Shown here piece after piece: positions 44,525 through 56,001 of a stretch of 64,000 nucleotides of DNA; position 1 is the stretch's first letter; every line of letters starts with the position of its first letter. Made by a program: the position numbers and the translations under genes. Location of the stretch: positions 930,001 through 994,000 of the forward strand of contig NW_020194515.1 of NCBI RefSeq assembly GCF_002865645.1. Direction: 5' to 3'. The notes under the pieces are model-generated. The model was not told the DNA's origin and searched no databases. It saw only the letters and a list, made by a program, of their open reading frames with translations. The DNA comes from Hyaloscypha bicolor E (taxonomy: Eukaryota; Ascomycota; Leotiomycetes; Helotiales; Hyaloscyphaceae).

Positions 44525-45105
44525 GAAAAAGAGGGATAGAGTATCTCAGGTCGGCTCGAGGACCAACTGCCTTTAATATATTCAATGGAATCTTTCTCAG
44601 TCAATGTAGACAGAGTCTTGGCGTGTTGGGGGTAACAAATATCCCTGCTGGGGATGGCGAGACGGATCGAGGGAAGAATTAGGACGCGTATGCAGATTAC
44701 TAGTAGTTTCAATTCGAAAAATGTGTTGCGACAGCCTTTGGCGCCCAAGCCTGCATTGGCAATTATAAATAATTTGAACCTCAGTGACATTTTAAAGAGA
44801 GGACCTTGGACATCGGCGTGGCTTGGAAGAGAATAACTTCCTCTTCATGTCACCTGATTATCCCTAATAAAATGGACAGAAAAAGCTTGACAAAATGACA
44901 AAGCGTGGTGGCAAACAATAGCAAATACAATTCACCATCGGGAAACTATTAAGGGTAAGGAGGGTGTTAACTGGTTTTGTCAAATATGTAGAAGAAGAGT
45001 TTGCATTGAAGTACGAAAGCAATTCAGAGTGGTTCCTGGGCAAAGGGTAGAGATGAAGGTGTGAGATTGTGTTCTTAAGGGTATATCCAAATTCCAGTTG
45101 GACTA
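44525..45105. other. No gene recognised
   Basis: Minus-strand frames here (44323-44790, 44864-45127) overlap the pseudogene or lack domains. Confidence 0.3.
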
Positions 45106-45471
45106 TTGAACGAGAGAGAGCAAGCATGTTGATTACTCTCCAGAAAGTAGGGGTTGGGTTCTAAGGTCGGGTTTTTGGTGATGTGACACTGCAGGGACTC
45201 TAAGCCTCAGTACATTTCCAGCTTGGGAAAGGAGGTGGCGTCACCCGCATAGCGGCCTGATGTTCTGTGAATCATTGTTTCCAATTTCCAGTTTAGGTAA
45301 GGGGGAGATATTGCAGCAAGATGGCTTGATATTCTGTGTCCACTTCCTAATTGAGGAAATGGGATAATCTTGCTAGAGAGACTGCCTGCTGTTCTGTGGT
45401 GATAATAGAGACCGAGAGTGTGCCCTTGCAAGACAACAACTAGTTGACTGTTTGAACGAGAGAGAGCAAAC
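45106..45471. repeat. Three diverged tandem units between direct repeats
   Basis: Units beginning TTTCCAG/CTTCCTA and ending TTCTGTG start at about 45215, 45285 and 45343 and run to 45399. They share GATRTTCTGTG and A/GGGRGGAGAT-type segments but are well diverged. The block is bracketed by two near-identical sequences, TTGAACGAGAGAGAGCAAGC at 45106 and TTGAACGAGAGAGAGCAAAC at 45452. Non-coding, purpose unknown. Confidence 0.6.
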
Positions 45472-45752
45472 GTGATGGCTTGCTGAGAAAAAGAGCGCTG
45501 TATTCTAAAGCATGTTGAAAGGCTCCGAATGATTCACAAACTCATCCAATCCCCCAGTGAGTGACGCGAAAACTCACTCAAGACATCAGCCAACATTTCC
45601 AAATCAAGCTGTGCAAAATGATTCACACATCCTTTGCCTCTCCTATATTTTCCACCTCCAAGCACTTCCTCTTGTCACCCTCCTCCAACTCATCAACAAA
45701 CTCTCATCCGCCAATCTTCAAATAAGGAACATACCGTCCAAAACCAAACAAA

Positions 45753-46901
45753 ATGTGTCAGGAAACACATTACAAGTACAACTGCAATGATAAACACACA
45801 AAATGTATTGGCGTGGAAAAGAAATGCCACCTCTCCTGGGCACCCCATGGGAAGGTCAAGATGATAAGAGGCTACATCAACGGCCCCTGTGAGGACTGCT
45901 CACGCATCTTCCTCGCCCACCCTGCTCGACAAACATACACCATCACCCCCGCCACCCCCGTTGTTTACACTCCCGCACTTTCACCTGCACCAGTCATCGT
46001 CAATCCCGCCCAGACCATACTCATTCCAGCACCCCAACCAGCACAAATCATCCCCACCCCACCTCCTCCACCACCAGTCCCCACCCTCCCACAACAAACT
46101 CCCGGCCCCGGATCCGCAGGCGCGCCTCTCGATGTCCCAAAGGGTTGGATCACCACAGGTGGCTGGGAATGGATGAAGAGCAAAAATTGCTATGAGTATG
46201 TGGCCCATTACAAAAAGGATCCAGCAGCTCCCGCCACCAACCGAATCCCAGCGAACAAGCAAGGATTTAATACCATTCATGGGGCTGATCCAGGACCGCT
46301 GCCACCTGGATGGGGAGCGCAGACTAATCCGTTCCCGGCGAAGATAGGATTCAATACGGCTCATGGCGCAGATCCTGGACCGCCGCCGCCTGGAAGTAAG
46401 TTCCCCTTTCCAATTCCATATTTTCGTTGTCAAGAGAAAACTGCTCCCCTGTCATGTATCATAGTCTGACGCTGTGCAAAGTGGGATAAGGCCATTCCGC
46501 TTCGTGTGCTGATCTTGGTAGTGGGAGGAGCGGCGCCCGTTCCGATACCAGCAGCTGTCTCTGCCATGTTTTCTGCTCTAAGTCCGGCTCCTGTTCTTAC
46601 ACCGGTCTTTGCTTCACCTCCACCTCCTTCTCAATCGCAATCCCAAACACAGCCACAACTGCAAACTCGATCCCAACCTCAACCTCAAGCTTCAGATCGA
46701 CCACAAGTTCGCTTTGCAACCCCGGTTGTTATAACTGCCGGTGCCAACGCAACAAGCAACAACCCCCCAGGAGCGGGAACAGCGGCACCACACGGCCCGG
46801 ATTCGAACTCCGGAAACTTGACAGAGACTTCAACTGAGACATCGGGATCGGATACTGAAACTTTTACGACGGGATCAAGTACTAGCACTGCTACCGTGTA
46901 A
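45753..46901 (+). CDS. Proline-rich protein with N-terminal Cys/His motif (340 aa)
   Basis: Exons 45753-46395 and 46522-46901 join over a 126-bp intron. The first 50 residues hold Cys and His spaced as a possible zinc-binding module (MCQETHYKYNC, KCIGVEKKC, CEDC), a start shared by many uncharacterised proteins of filamentous ascomycetes. Next is a long Pro/Val/Thr tract (IIPTPPPPPPVPTLP), then a folded-looking segment (GWITTGGWEWMKSKNCYEYV). Two tandem repeats follow, GFNTIHGADPGPLPPGW and GFNTAHGADPGPPPPG. The C-terminus is Gln/Ser/Thr-rich and disordered. No signal peptide. I do not recognise a function; binding through the Pro-rich repeats is a guess. Confidence 0.65.
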
Positions 46902-47131
46902 AGGAGAGAAGGAAGATGAAATGCGGGGTAGTTGGAGGCGAGGAAGGTATTGGTAAATATTTAGGAAAGGAGGACGTTGAGCTACATCGGGGAGATGGTA
47001 AATGGAAATAGGAACTAGCAATGCCTGAATTTAGAAATTGAGATAGCCCGAAGTAAAAATGTAAGGATCGCAAATATGTCTATTCTATCATCAGTCTTCT
47101 ATGTGCAAGCAACCTTCACTCACTGTTTTCT

Positions 47132-48808
47132 TTATTTCCCCGAAGAAAAGGACACAACTGCCCACTTTCCATTCCATGCCCATTTTCGCGCTCCAGTATC
47201 ACCACCGCCTCCTTCCATGGCTCGAAGCTCCTCGTCTAGTCCAGGCTTGAGACCAACAACAACATCAGCTTTGCACGTTCGCAATGCAAGAATATTGATA
47301 CCGGAGCCGGGGCCTAGAGGACCGATGGCCTTCGTGAATGGTGTGGTAGGATCCCACATTGCCTGCGAATCTAAGCATTGCGAACTTATAAACATGGGAA
47401 ACTTACATCGCCAGTCAACTTCCGGTAGTTGAGATCGCCCTTGAAGATGACCAGCTGGCTCTCCTTCAGGTCTTCATGGAGCCTAGGATCTGAAGTAGGC
47501 AATCTCCAGTAGCTGCCTCCTTCGGTCCAGAAGCCATTTGGTCGAAGCAACAGTTGTCCTTCGGCATAAAAGCCCGACCATTCCCGGAACAAGAAGGATA
47601 GTTCGTCGATCTCCGCCTGGGAAAGCGGTTCTGGGGCCTTGCCAGCATTTTTCTCATCTTCTGAAGGTGTCGAGTAGAATGCTTGAGGAGAGACCAACGC
47701 GTTGAGAAGAGCAGCAAAGTCACCAGGGAGGACGTCGGAGACAAACCAGGGGATCGACTTCGGGTGAAGAATGATGTTAGTTGCAAGGCCAGCAGAAAGG
47801 AGGAAGCCAGCTAAAATCAAGTCGACGTATAACTCGAATCCAGCATTATCCAGAACGATATCGACCCTCCTCTCTTTCTTCCCCTCTTTCTTCGCCTTTT
47901 TCAAGACATCATATGCAGCCTCCAAATCATTGATAATGATATTTTTCTCCGAAGCCTTCCGAGCCTCTGAGCCCTGTAGCTTTTGAATATCCTCGTATGT
48001 AAGAGATGTTAGGAGCGACAAATCTGTAGCATTTCCCCAGAGGCATATCTCGCACATCTCCATGAACAATATCTTCTCCGCCTCGTCAACTTCTGCTTCC
48101 GCCTTGGTATCCTTCTTTCCCATCTGTGTTATGAGTTCGTGGTATCTGGCGGCGAGTTCGAGGACTGCGGGGCGAGAGGATCGGAAGGTCGACATCTTTT
48201 GGCGGGCGAATATATCGTAGGATTTCCATTCTTTGGAGAGGGAGAAGGAGGTTGCTACTCGTCTGTAGGGACTGATCAGCAACATCCCGAATGGGATAGC
48301 GATATATACCGATAGAGGTAGCATTCTGCGTAGAGCCACGGAACATTGAACCAGGAGGGATTTCCCAATTGCTCCAGTTCCTTGTTGTAACCCGCAATAT
48401 CTGGTTGACCATCATCTGGGAGCGGGCTGATCGGTCAACTTTGCCTGAGTTTGGAGAAGAATTCCTACGTTATCTTCCGGTCATGCTGGAGCTCATATTT
48501 GAGTTTCGCAAGATCCTCAACAATCCGTTTTCCCTCCTCACGTTTGGCGGCTTCTGTTGTCTCCGAGACTGCCTTGTGTACATCATCAATCGCTCCAGTC
48601 TGACTCATCAGCTTTGTCCTTTTTGGAGGAGGTGTCTCCTACCAGAATGATAGGCCATCGGTCCCTGGCAGAGATGTATGCGAAGGAAGTTTTGTCAGAG
48701 GTGGAGGAAGGCGCTGCAGATGTTAGCATGGATCTCTTTGGGGAGGGATTGACACATACGGGTCTTTGTGTCGTTCTCCATGATATTGCTGCTCAGAGTT
48801 CCAGCCAT
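47132..48808 (-). CDS. ARMT1/DUF89 damage-control phosphatase (484 aa)
   Basis: Six exons (48760-48808, 48643-48713, 48469-48599, 48310-48426, 47407-48262, 47132-47362) join in phase with introns of 42-47 bp. The DUF89 core is clear: SARDRWPIILTGAIDDVHK, LPDDGQPDIAGYNKELEQLG, WFNVPWLYAECYLYRR, the metal-binding ILWGN/CLWGNATDLSLL block, IVLDNAGFELYVDLILAGFL with the conserved DN, and the signature VIFKGDLNYRKLTGD. The length matches the yeast relative YMR027W (about 470 aa). These enzymes are metal-dependent phosphatases acting on sugar phosphates such as fructose-1-phosphate, as metabolite repair; the human relative was also described as a carboxyl methyltransferase. All metal ligands appear present. 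Cytosolic, no targeting signal. Confidence 0.92.
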
Positions 48809-48960
48809 GGAAGGCGTAACGAATTCTTATATTCGTGGTCGACACGTCGACACGTAGTTGTTTGATGACCGGTTTTGTGATGGCGGGGTTTTGGCGGGGC
48901 AGAATTTCAGATTCACGTGATCAATCCAATTTCAAAGAAAAATGTCCTTCTCCAAGCCAA

Positions 48961-49572
48961 GGGAAAACTAAAACAACTCCCCTCCCTTCCCCCGGGTGTC
49001 GATTAGGGGTGTCAATTGGGAGCAAACTAGCCACCAACCCAAAGCAGAGGCGCTCGGACAGGAATACCAAAACTCTGAATTTTTCTTTGATTTAATTTTT
49101 TTAATTTTTTTAAGGAATTAACATAATCTAATACTTGTTTCATATCCTTATAGCACTAATTAAGGGCTATTTAAATGTGAACTTTTTATAAAATTTAGAT
49201 TAGTAACTATTCTTTAAATTAAAGAAGTTTAAAAAAAACATATATTTTAAAGCCTAAAGATAGCGTAAAAAAGCCTAGAAATTTAGCAAATAAGTCCTAT
49301 AAGCTTATAATTTATAGGGCCTTATCAGGCTCAAAAACTAGAACTTAATTAATTAGTATATAAACTCCCCTAAATTAAAACACTATTTTAAGAAATCTTT
49401 TTATTATAAGTTAAGAAGCATGTAATTGCAATGCAAGAGTTATAATATGCTAGCTTATGCTTATATTAAAAAATCTAATTTAAGATTTTTAAAGAGCCTA
49501 AGTAGCCAATTACAAGTCATTGACACCCCTAATCGACATCCGGGGGGGGGAGGGGGTCGTTTTAATTTTCCC
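48961..49572. mobile_element. AT-rich terminal-inverted-repeat element, copy B
   Basis: The left end GGGAAAACTAAAACAACTCC, then CCCGGGTGTCGATTAGGGGT, mirrors the right end (TGACACCCCTAATCGACATC, then GTCGTTTTAATTTTCCC). The interior is AT-rich and matches copy A at 9609-10158 over most of its length, with many transition differences, as RIP on two duplicates would leave. There is no gene. This copy retains both outer ends, so it defines the element best (about 612 bp). The target duplication is unclear. Confidence 0.75.
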
Positions 49573-50364
49573 CTGAAAGTACACTTAGGGTAATATTATG
49601 TAAGCAAACCATCATCTGCCTTCTCTTATTTTTCACCTTTTCCAAATCCAATCCAGGAACCTGCAAGGCGTCAACCGCAACGAAGCTTTGCCTCCGCCAA
49701 CAGCCATGTTCTTCAAATCAACTTGCCTCATGGCCTTCTTATGCGCCAGAAGCCCAATCTAACAGGACCGTCGTCCAGGGAGTAACCAAGAATATCGTAC
49801 TCTATTTTATCACAAGTTTATCCGTTACCCGATCCGAAGTTCAAAAGAAAGTCCCGTTCTCAGCCTACGAACGTCCTGAGTCTGCGTAGGAGTTGTGCTG
49901 TTCCTCCACATGTCAGCCAAGTCTTGCATGCAAGTTACTTGGATTTGGTCTCTTTGAACACTTGTGTAACTTTAGATGGCAGCAGGAGCGCCAGAATCTG
50001 TACGGTGGATTAATAGGAAGGCCGCCTGATCGAGCTTGATTAGGGGCGGACCCGACGACTCGGGTTTCGTGTTGAATTGTGTCTCTACGGTGCTGTCCAG
50101 CCAGCTCGTCATGTTGGGTATTCGTTCACATACCATCTTGTCTCTAAGTTGACTAGTTTGAGAATACCATGGCAAGTTATTGGTGGTGGTGGTGGCGCAG
50201 CAGGAGGTTATCTACGCCCTTGGGCTTGCAGATCTTACAGGTCCCGGCTAATGAGAGAATTCGAAGTAGCAGCGGTCGACGTATTCCCAAATTGTCAAAA
50301 GAAAATTATGGTGCATCCTCATACCAAGCATCCTGTTACTCCAGCCGATTCTGTGAACTATGTC
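49573..50364. other. No gene recognised
   Basis: Short overlapping frames on both strands; 3' side of the DUF6594 gene. No repeat other than the adjacent element. Confidence 0.35.
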
Positions 50365-51486
50365 TCACACCCTTGTCAAGTTGGTGCTCCCTACAAAGAC
50401 AACCAGAACACTCGCGAAGCTAATAATGTACATCAGCGATTGAGTATCTCATTCACTAGGCTAAAGATCCGAGAGACTTACGCAGCTGTAGCAGCAAATA
50501 TCTCAATCCGCCTAGCTTTGGTTGCAACCGCCAAAGTTGCTGAGAATATGACAGTAAACAAACAGACAAGTCCAAGTCTTGCCTGCATACGTGTGACGAA
50601 TGACAGACTTATTACAGCGACCAAAGGGGCCAGTGAGGATACCACGGTACCAATGGCATCCACAACAGTCAGCACATGCTGGTCAGAGTAATGGTGCAAG
50701 CCACTTGGGCCACAGGGCTGCGTTGCGGGGCTTTCTTCATCGAGAGGCTTGGGCTTCTATGGAGCCGTCAGCTTCGACAACAAATCAAGTTATATTCCAC
50801 CGACCTTTAAAAACCGCCCGACGAAGTAGTGGAACGCCTTCAGAACCGGCCCCGATAGTAGCCGAGTGAGGATATCATTCTCACCACGGTTGCCAATAAG
50901 ATGCATGAGGTCATCTTGATAGACATCTTCGTAGACTGAGAGCCTATCAGCGCCCGAAAGATCCTTCCCTAGAAGTCTACAGCCACCACCAAGGTCGGGG
51001 CTGAGTATCCATGTGCGTAGAAGGTCAAGGTCTGATTTTTTTGGTCGTGGCACCGCTGTAACGCGGCTATACTGCTCTGCTGACTGGTCTGCAAAAGGGA
51101 GTGTGAGTTAGCATCACAGGTAGTATTTTGAAATTTAAATAACAGAAGCGCTAGTGAGCCGACATGCATTAATATATTGGATTCCGACTCGAGCCCTTAC
51201 AGTATTCACGGAGTTTTGCTCTAATTTTTAAAGCCAAGTCCCACTGCTCTCCTTTGAATCCACGACGTTTAGAGTTGCTGAGATGCCACCATTCTCGATC
51301 ATAAAACTTCCTCTCGTCGTCACACTCGCGGTCTAGTTGGGCAGCGTCGCTGTACTCGATTTCAAGCTGGACAAGCTCTGCCTGAAGATAGAGGAGGTCG
51401 CGAGCTGCGAGGTGCTGAAACTTTCTGATGATAGCATATTGTTGGTCAGCAATAAACTGAGCTAGCTTAGTGTAGCCGGTGGCCAT
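50365..51486 (-). CDS. DUF6594 membrane protein (299 aa)
   Basis: Exons 51201-51486, 50805-51088, 50482-50756 and 50365-50419 join in phase (introns 112, 48 and 62 bp). The start MATGYTKLAQF and then FQHLAARDLLYLQAELVQLE is the recurrent N-terminal pattern of DUF6594 proteins ('GYPKLA…R.F..L…LLYLQAEL..LE'). A charged helical region leads to three C-terminal membrane segments: TVVSSLAPLVAVISLSF, LGLVCLFTVIFSATLAVAT and IEIFAATAAFASVLVVFVG, the last completed by the 55-bp final exon. The family is widespread in Pezizomycotina, often in many copies near HET genes. Function is unknown. The ATG at 51486 is preferred, since upstream in-frame extension lacks another ATG. Confidence 0.85.
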
Positions 51487-51989
51487 GATATGAATTCTTC
51501 CAGAAGACACGGAGACGTGGGATCTTCAATTAAGAAAGTGATCGAGTAATAAACGGGTATTTCAGACAAAGTTCAAGTAAGGCTTCTCTCCAGGCTCTAC
51601 AACAGGCGCCCTTGTTCAACAAATCATGTCCAATGGCAGTGTGACGCTTACAGCCCACTCATATTACAGCGAAGCCCCAAACATGCACCTCTCGTTCAAT
51701 CACACCATAACTGACCGAGTAGAATTGTGGGCTCCAATAGCATAGCCTGCCCACATGAACAACGCAGGGGTGACCGAAACGGCTTGATGTCCATTCTTCA
51801 TTAACCACCCATTGGCCACTTTTTCAGTTTGCTTCAGTAGCTCGGAACATCCATTGGCCACTTTCACCTTCTCACCACACCCAATTCCTAAACCCTTCAG
51901 GCCTGGCACAAATCCACAACGAATCAAATTATCTTCCTCAGACATCAGCGATTGGTCAACCCACGTTTGCCAAATCCTCCACTGCCCCA
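51487..51989. promoter_or_regulatory. Divergent promoter region of DUF6594 and retropepsin-like genes
   Basis: 503 bp lie between the two start codons. A direct repeat CATTGGCCACTTT occurs twice (about 51810 and 51851). A minus-strand frame (51700-52137) overlaps the next gene and is judged a shadow. Confidence 0.4.
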
Positions 51990-53276
51990 ATGGCAGAGAC
52001 AGCGAATCGGGAAAAGCATCAGAGAGGGGAAAGTGAACCCAATGGTCAACGCGACTGCACCTCGAGCAGGGAGGGTAAAAAGAGCTCTCAAGTTTCTGGA
52101 CCAGTAACTTCCAGCTCTCTCTCTGGAAAGAACTCAAAACCTGTACCCACTTTCAGGGCGCCAGATTCATCATCTGTATGTGAAATAGAGGGGAAATTGG
52201 GGACCGGATCAAAAAAAGACTTGGAGGAAAGACGACCTAATGATGCATTGGGTAAGTTTCATCTCTAAAGTCTAGCTTGGAAGAGCCTTTACTAACACCT
52301 GTCAAAGGTCTCACTGATATCAATGGAGACCAAACAAATAGGTCGCTCCTTGTTATCACAAGAAAGCCGGACTTCAAAGCGCGATCCTCAACAGAGGGAA
52401 TTGTATTACCACCAGCTATCACTATAGAACGACCGCTCTTTCGAGCCAATGCTCAGACCAAAGATTTAGCCACTACACAACAAAGTACGCAACAATTCGT
52501 CCTCGGCAAACGGAGACCAAGGGCGAATGTGGAGACCAATGAATTAGAGTCAGATGGCAGCGGATCGATTTCTGAAGACAAGGAATATGAAATTGCCCTA
52601 CGTTCATCGAAGTCCGTCTCTGAGCTTCGCCAAAACTCCGTTTTTGTTCGAAACCGGCACAATCCTGCTGGCGGGCCTTTAGAGTTTGTGGCGCGTTTCG
52701 ACACTTGTGCAGATTCCAATTTTATATCAAGCAGGGTTGCACAAAACCATGGTTTCAATATCCTCCAACTGCCCCCCGCAGATATCGTCACGTACGCGAT
52801 GCTCGAAGGTGAATGCACGCCTACACAAATGGTAACACTAGAGCTGCAATATCCTCGGTCCTTAAGGTTTTATACAGACAGTTTTCGAGTGGTAAAGAAC
52901 AATTCTTTCGACATCCTTGTGGGCTTTCCCACGATTGAGAAGAGAGGTATTGTAGTTCAGCAGCATAAGCATGGGATAGCGTTTCCTTCCTTCAAGAAAA
53001 AACCTAATGATGGTAAATAACCCTAAACCTCCCACATGGTTGGACTCTGCCTGACATAATTCATTAGAGCAAGCTGCACATCGGAAAGCCATACAAGAAA
53101 GAGATCATCAAACAGCTCGCGAGTTATACCAGAACATGAATTCCCGTACAAATTCTACTCAAAATTCGACTGGCACCAACAGCACCCAGAGCGGCTCTTC
53201 AAGCTCGACACAACGTGCTTCAGGTGATGATAGTAACCTGTATGAAAACGGTAGTGGGCGAACCAGTGGTGGTTGA
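51990..53276 (+). CDS. Domesticated retropepsin-like aspartic protease domain protein (391 aa)
   Basis: Exons 51990-52251, 52308-53012 and 53068-53276 join in phase. The first 190 residues are Ser/Lys/Glu-rich and disordered. A retropepsin fold starts near residue 210: EFVARFDTCADSNFISSRVA places the catalytic Asp in a DT-x-AD-x-NFIS context (usual motif DTGAD; here Gly is Cys). Then NSFDILVGFPTIEKRGIVV gives the ILG.P...…G-type second psi strand (ILVGFP). The C-terminus is a charged helix and a Ser/Thr/Asn tail (NSTGTNSTQSGSSSSTQ). No reverse transcriptase, integrase or LTR is nearby, and the gene has introns, so it is a host gene derived from a retroelement protease, a class common in fungi. 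Whether it cleaves is uncertain. Confidence 0.72.
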
Positions 53277-55960
53277 CAGGGGCTCACGGCATCCTGATGC
53301 ATCCTGGTGATCTAAATACTTGTACTTTTCGCGTTTCTTAGCAATTCATTTGTTTCATTCTCTTAAGTCATGAGTGTACTACGCTGGGTTGTGGCATGAG
53401 ATGATGTTGATCATCACGTTAGCGAGGAAAGCCGAACCTGACCATTGGTCTATCCGAGAAGATAGATGCTGCCGCACTTATTTTGTTTCATGTGGATTAG
53501 CGGAGGGGTCTATCCTAATGTACGACGCTTACGGCCTCTATTATTTATTTCATGGTAAATAGCTCCCGCGCCCATTGTACAATCTGCTCACGAGAGATTC
53601 CGACGAGAACGTCCCACAAGTTGTAGATGATTCAAAAGCCTCCCAGCCTAGTTCAATTTTCTCTCGGGTCGTTCTATACAATGTCCCTAGAGTTTTTACG
53701 CCGTCCGGAATTTCCTCGTCCCTTCTGCTTAAAGCTGCTTCCGCGCATTCAAGCCCCCTCCTCCGCCCTCCCTCTCCAATATTGCTCAACCCGGACGTTC
53801 TGGAAAAGCACAAGGCGGAATGGTATACCTAGTTAAAGATGGCTGGGTTCCCTCGTCTCGGGTTTAGGGTTACTGTTTTTGAGGTTTGACAGTATAGAGT
53901 AACAGAGCCAGTCCAGTGAATTTACGCCCAAGTGTGAATTAAAACGTCAACAAATTGAGATTGGAAATTGATCTGAACAACCAAAGAGATCTAATGCCGA
54001 ACTCCTGAATGTGCCACGCGTGATGTGAACAATTCAGCATCACATTATATACCTGACTTGACCTGAATAATTTGGTATCTAGAAGTGATTATCCTACACA
54101 TTGCTAGTATAGTGAGGAGATTTAAATGCCAATGTACGCTATTACTCCTGAGTAATTTGAATTTTAAGGGAGGATTGGTTTTGATGGTGCTGATATAAGA
54201 AGATCCAAAAGCTAGTGTACGCCACTCAATCCGATGAATATAAACCTCAGGGTATAAATATTCCAGATGTTGTGGATACAATCATGAAATCTAACCTTTA
54301 CATCAGCATTTTGAGATGCTTAGAACCTTCTGTGGGGGTGACCTCGCAAATCTGAAGGCAAAAAGTCAGCAGTTGCAAAATCCATAATCTTCCGACAGGC
54401 TCCCAGGAAGAATATCACCAAATCACCCCAATACTTGTAGGACATTCAACTGTTTCATTCGCCGTTTTTACTCTCGAGGTAAATGAAAACCATGTTAGAA
54501 GTGGCCAATATTCTGGGGAATCTGGGTCATAACGAAGCACAGTGATCCAGATATATGCTCTGCTAAACTCAGATACTTAGAGCATAGAAACTTCAACTAA
54601 GAATTGGGCCATAAATCTATACATGTGAATATGAGATTGGGTGTCCCAATGAGTCTTGGGACTTCGCAGATGTGATGCGGATTATTGTACCATCTTTTCT
54701 CGGGTCACCCACAATATTCCTGATTGAATGCCACCCTTTCTAAAATAAAACCTGAGTTTCATTTAGGAGAATTATCAATGTACCCGGAGTATTCGAAAAT
54801 TTAACTGCAAGTGTTCTCTGATGTTCTAGAATTCCAAGCTCTTTTTCATATGATTAAAATTTCCAGTATTGATAAAGAGATAGGACACTCGTCACCTTGT
54901 TCCTGATATTGTAGTACTTTCTCATTTGAATAAACTTCCAAAGTACTATGACGGTGGAACCTGCAATGCCAGTATTTCGGGCCCATGTAAAAGATGAAGT
55001 GGGATTGCAAGCATATACTCGTAAGCAGAACCGTTGGTTCAGCAATGTCTCGCAACACAGCGCTTTGAGAATGACGGTATCAATTTTGGAACATTTAAAT
55101 AAAAGTCTGAGGGATAATTTGCAATGCGAAAACTCTGTTAAGTCTTGGTATGCTTTCAGATGCAATAGCGTTTCTTGTTCGATCTTTCAGAAGCAGCCTC
55201 GCCGCTCGGAACGCCAATGGAAGCTCTCATGTGACTTTACTTAAAGAGAGTGAACCTATGACTGGAGGGAAATGAAGCCGAACGAACGAGTTTCAGAAGA
55301 TGGGCGAGAAGAAGCAGGGCCGAGTTCGCTTTTATTTTTCAGGACGATTGCACACTGCAGCCCTTGCGTCGAATAACCTATTCATGCGCAAGTCTACTTA
55401 CCTCCGCTATATTGAGACACGAAACAGTTTTGTTCGACTTGAGTTTATGGATCTTGTTGGTGGGTTATCATATTTGGAGTTCTCGATAAAAAGGGGGTGG
55501 CTGGAGTGGCGGTCGCTTAACCCGAGGTAGCGCCCCAAATTTCACTACCCTTCACACTTTTACATTGGGCAGCACTCTGATGGGGATATAACACAAGTAT
55601 ATAGAGTTGAATGGACTTCCACAGCGTGGGATCACAGCGTACGAGTGAGACGTGAAATTAGTGAGTGAAGGTTGGTTGATTTCTAAGAACTAAGGAGAGA
55701 GGGTATTATAAGCGGACTGTGGACGTCCGAAGGTCACATGACAGAGCCACGTGACTAGGGGTAAAATCCTCACCACAGTACCGAGAAGAAAAAAACTGGT
55801 TTGTGGGCTAATTCAGTAAATAATTCGAATGAAGTAGCTATTCCAACTGCTAATTTTCAAAGATAATGCTGTGGTGGTTGTAAATCTGGGTCCGAAGTTC
55901 GGGGAGTGCGGTGGCGGAGACGGGCCACTAACCGATATCGGAGTTTTCCTTCAGGTCCTC
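53277..55960. other. Long gene-poor stretch
   Basis: No gene is recognised. Frames of 60-103 codons (53575-53832, 54854-55165, 54948-55244, 55300-55530) overlap on both strands and lack domains or signal peptides. 54000-54950 is moderately AT-rich. CACGTGAC near 55750 is an E-box-like palindrome without an obvious target gene. Confidence 0.4.
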
Positions 55961-55970
55961 ATATATTAAA
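55961..55970 (+). promoter_or_regulatory. TATA-like element upstream of tRNA gene
   Basis: ATATATTAAA lies about 32-41 bp before the tRNA's first base, the position at which fungal Pol III genes often carry a TATA-like sequence for TFIIIB. CAA triplets near 55988-55992 could mark the start of transcription. Confidence 0.4.
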
Positions 55971-56001
55971 ATAAGCATATTCACTTCAACAATCCAATTC
56001 A

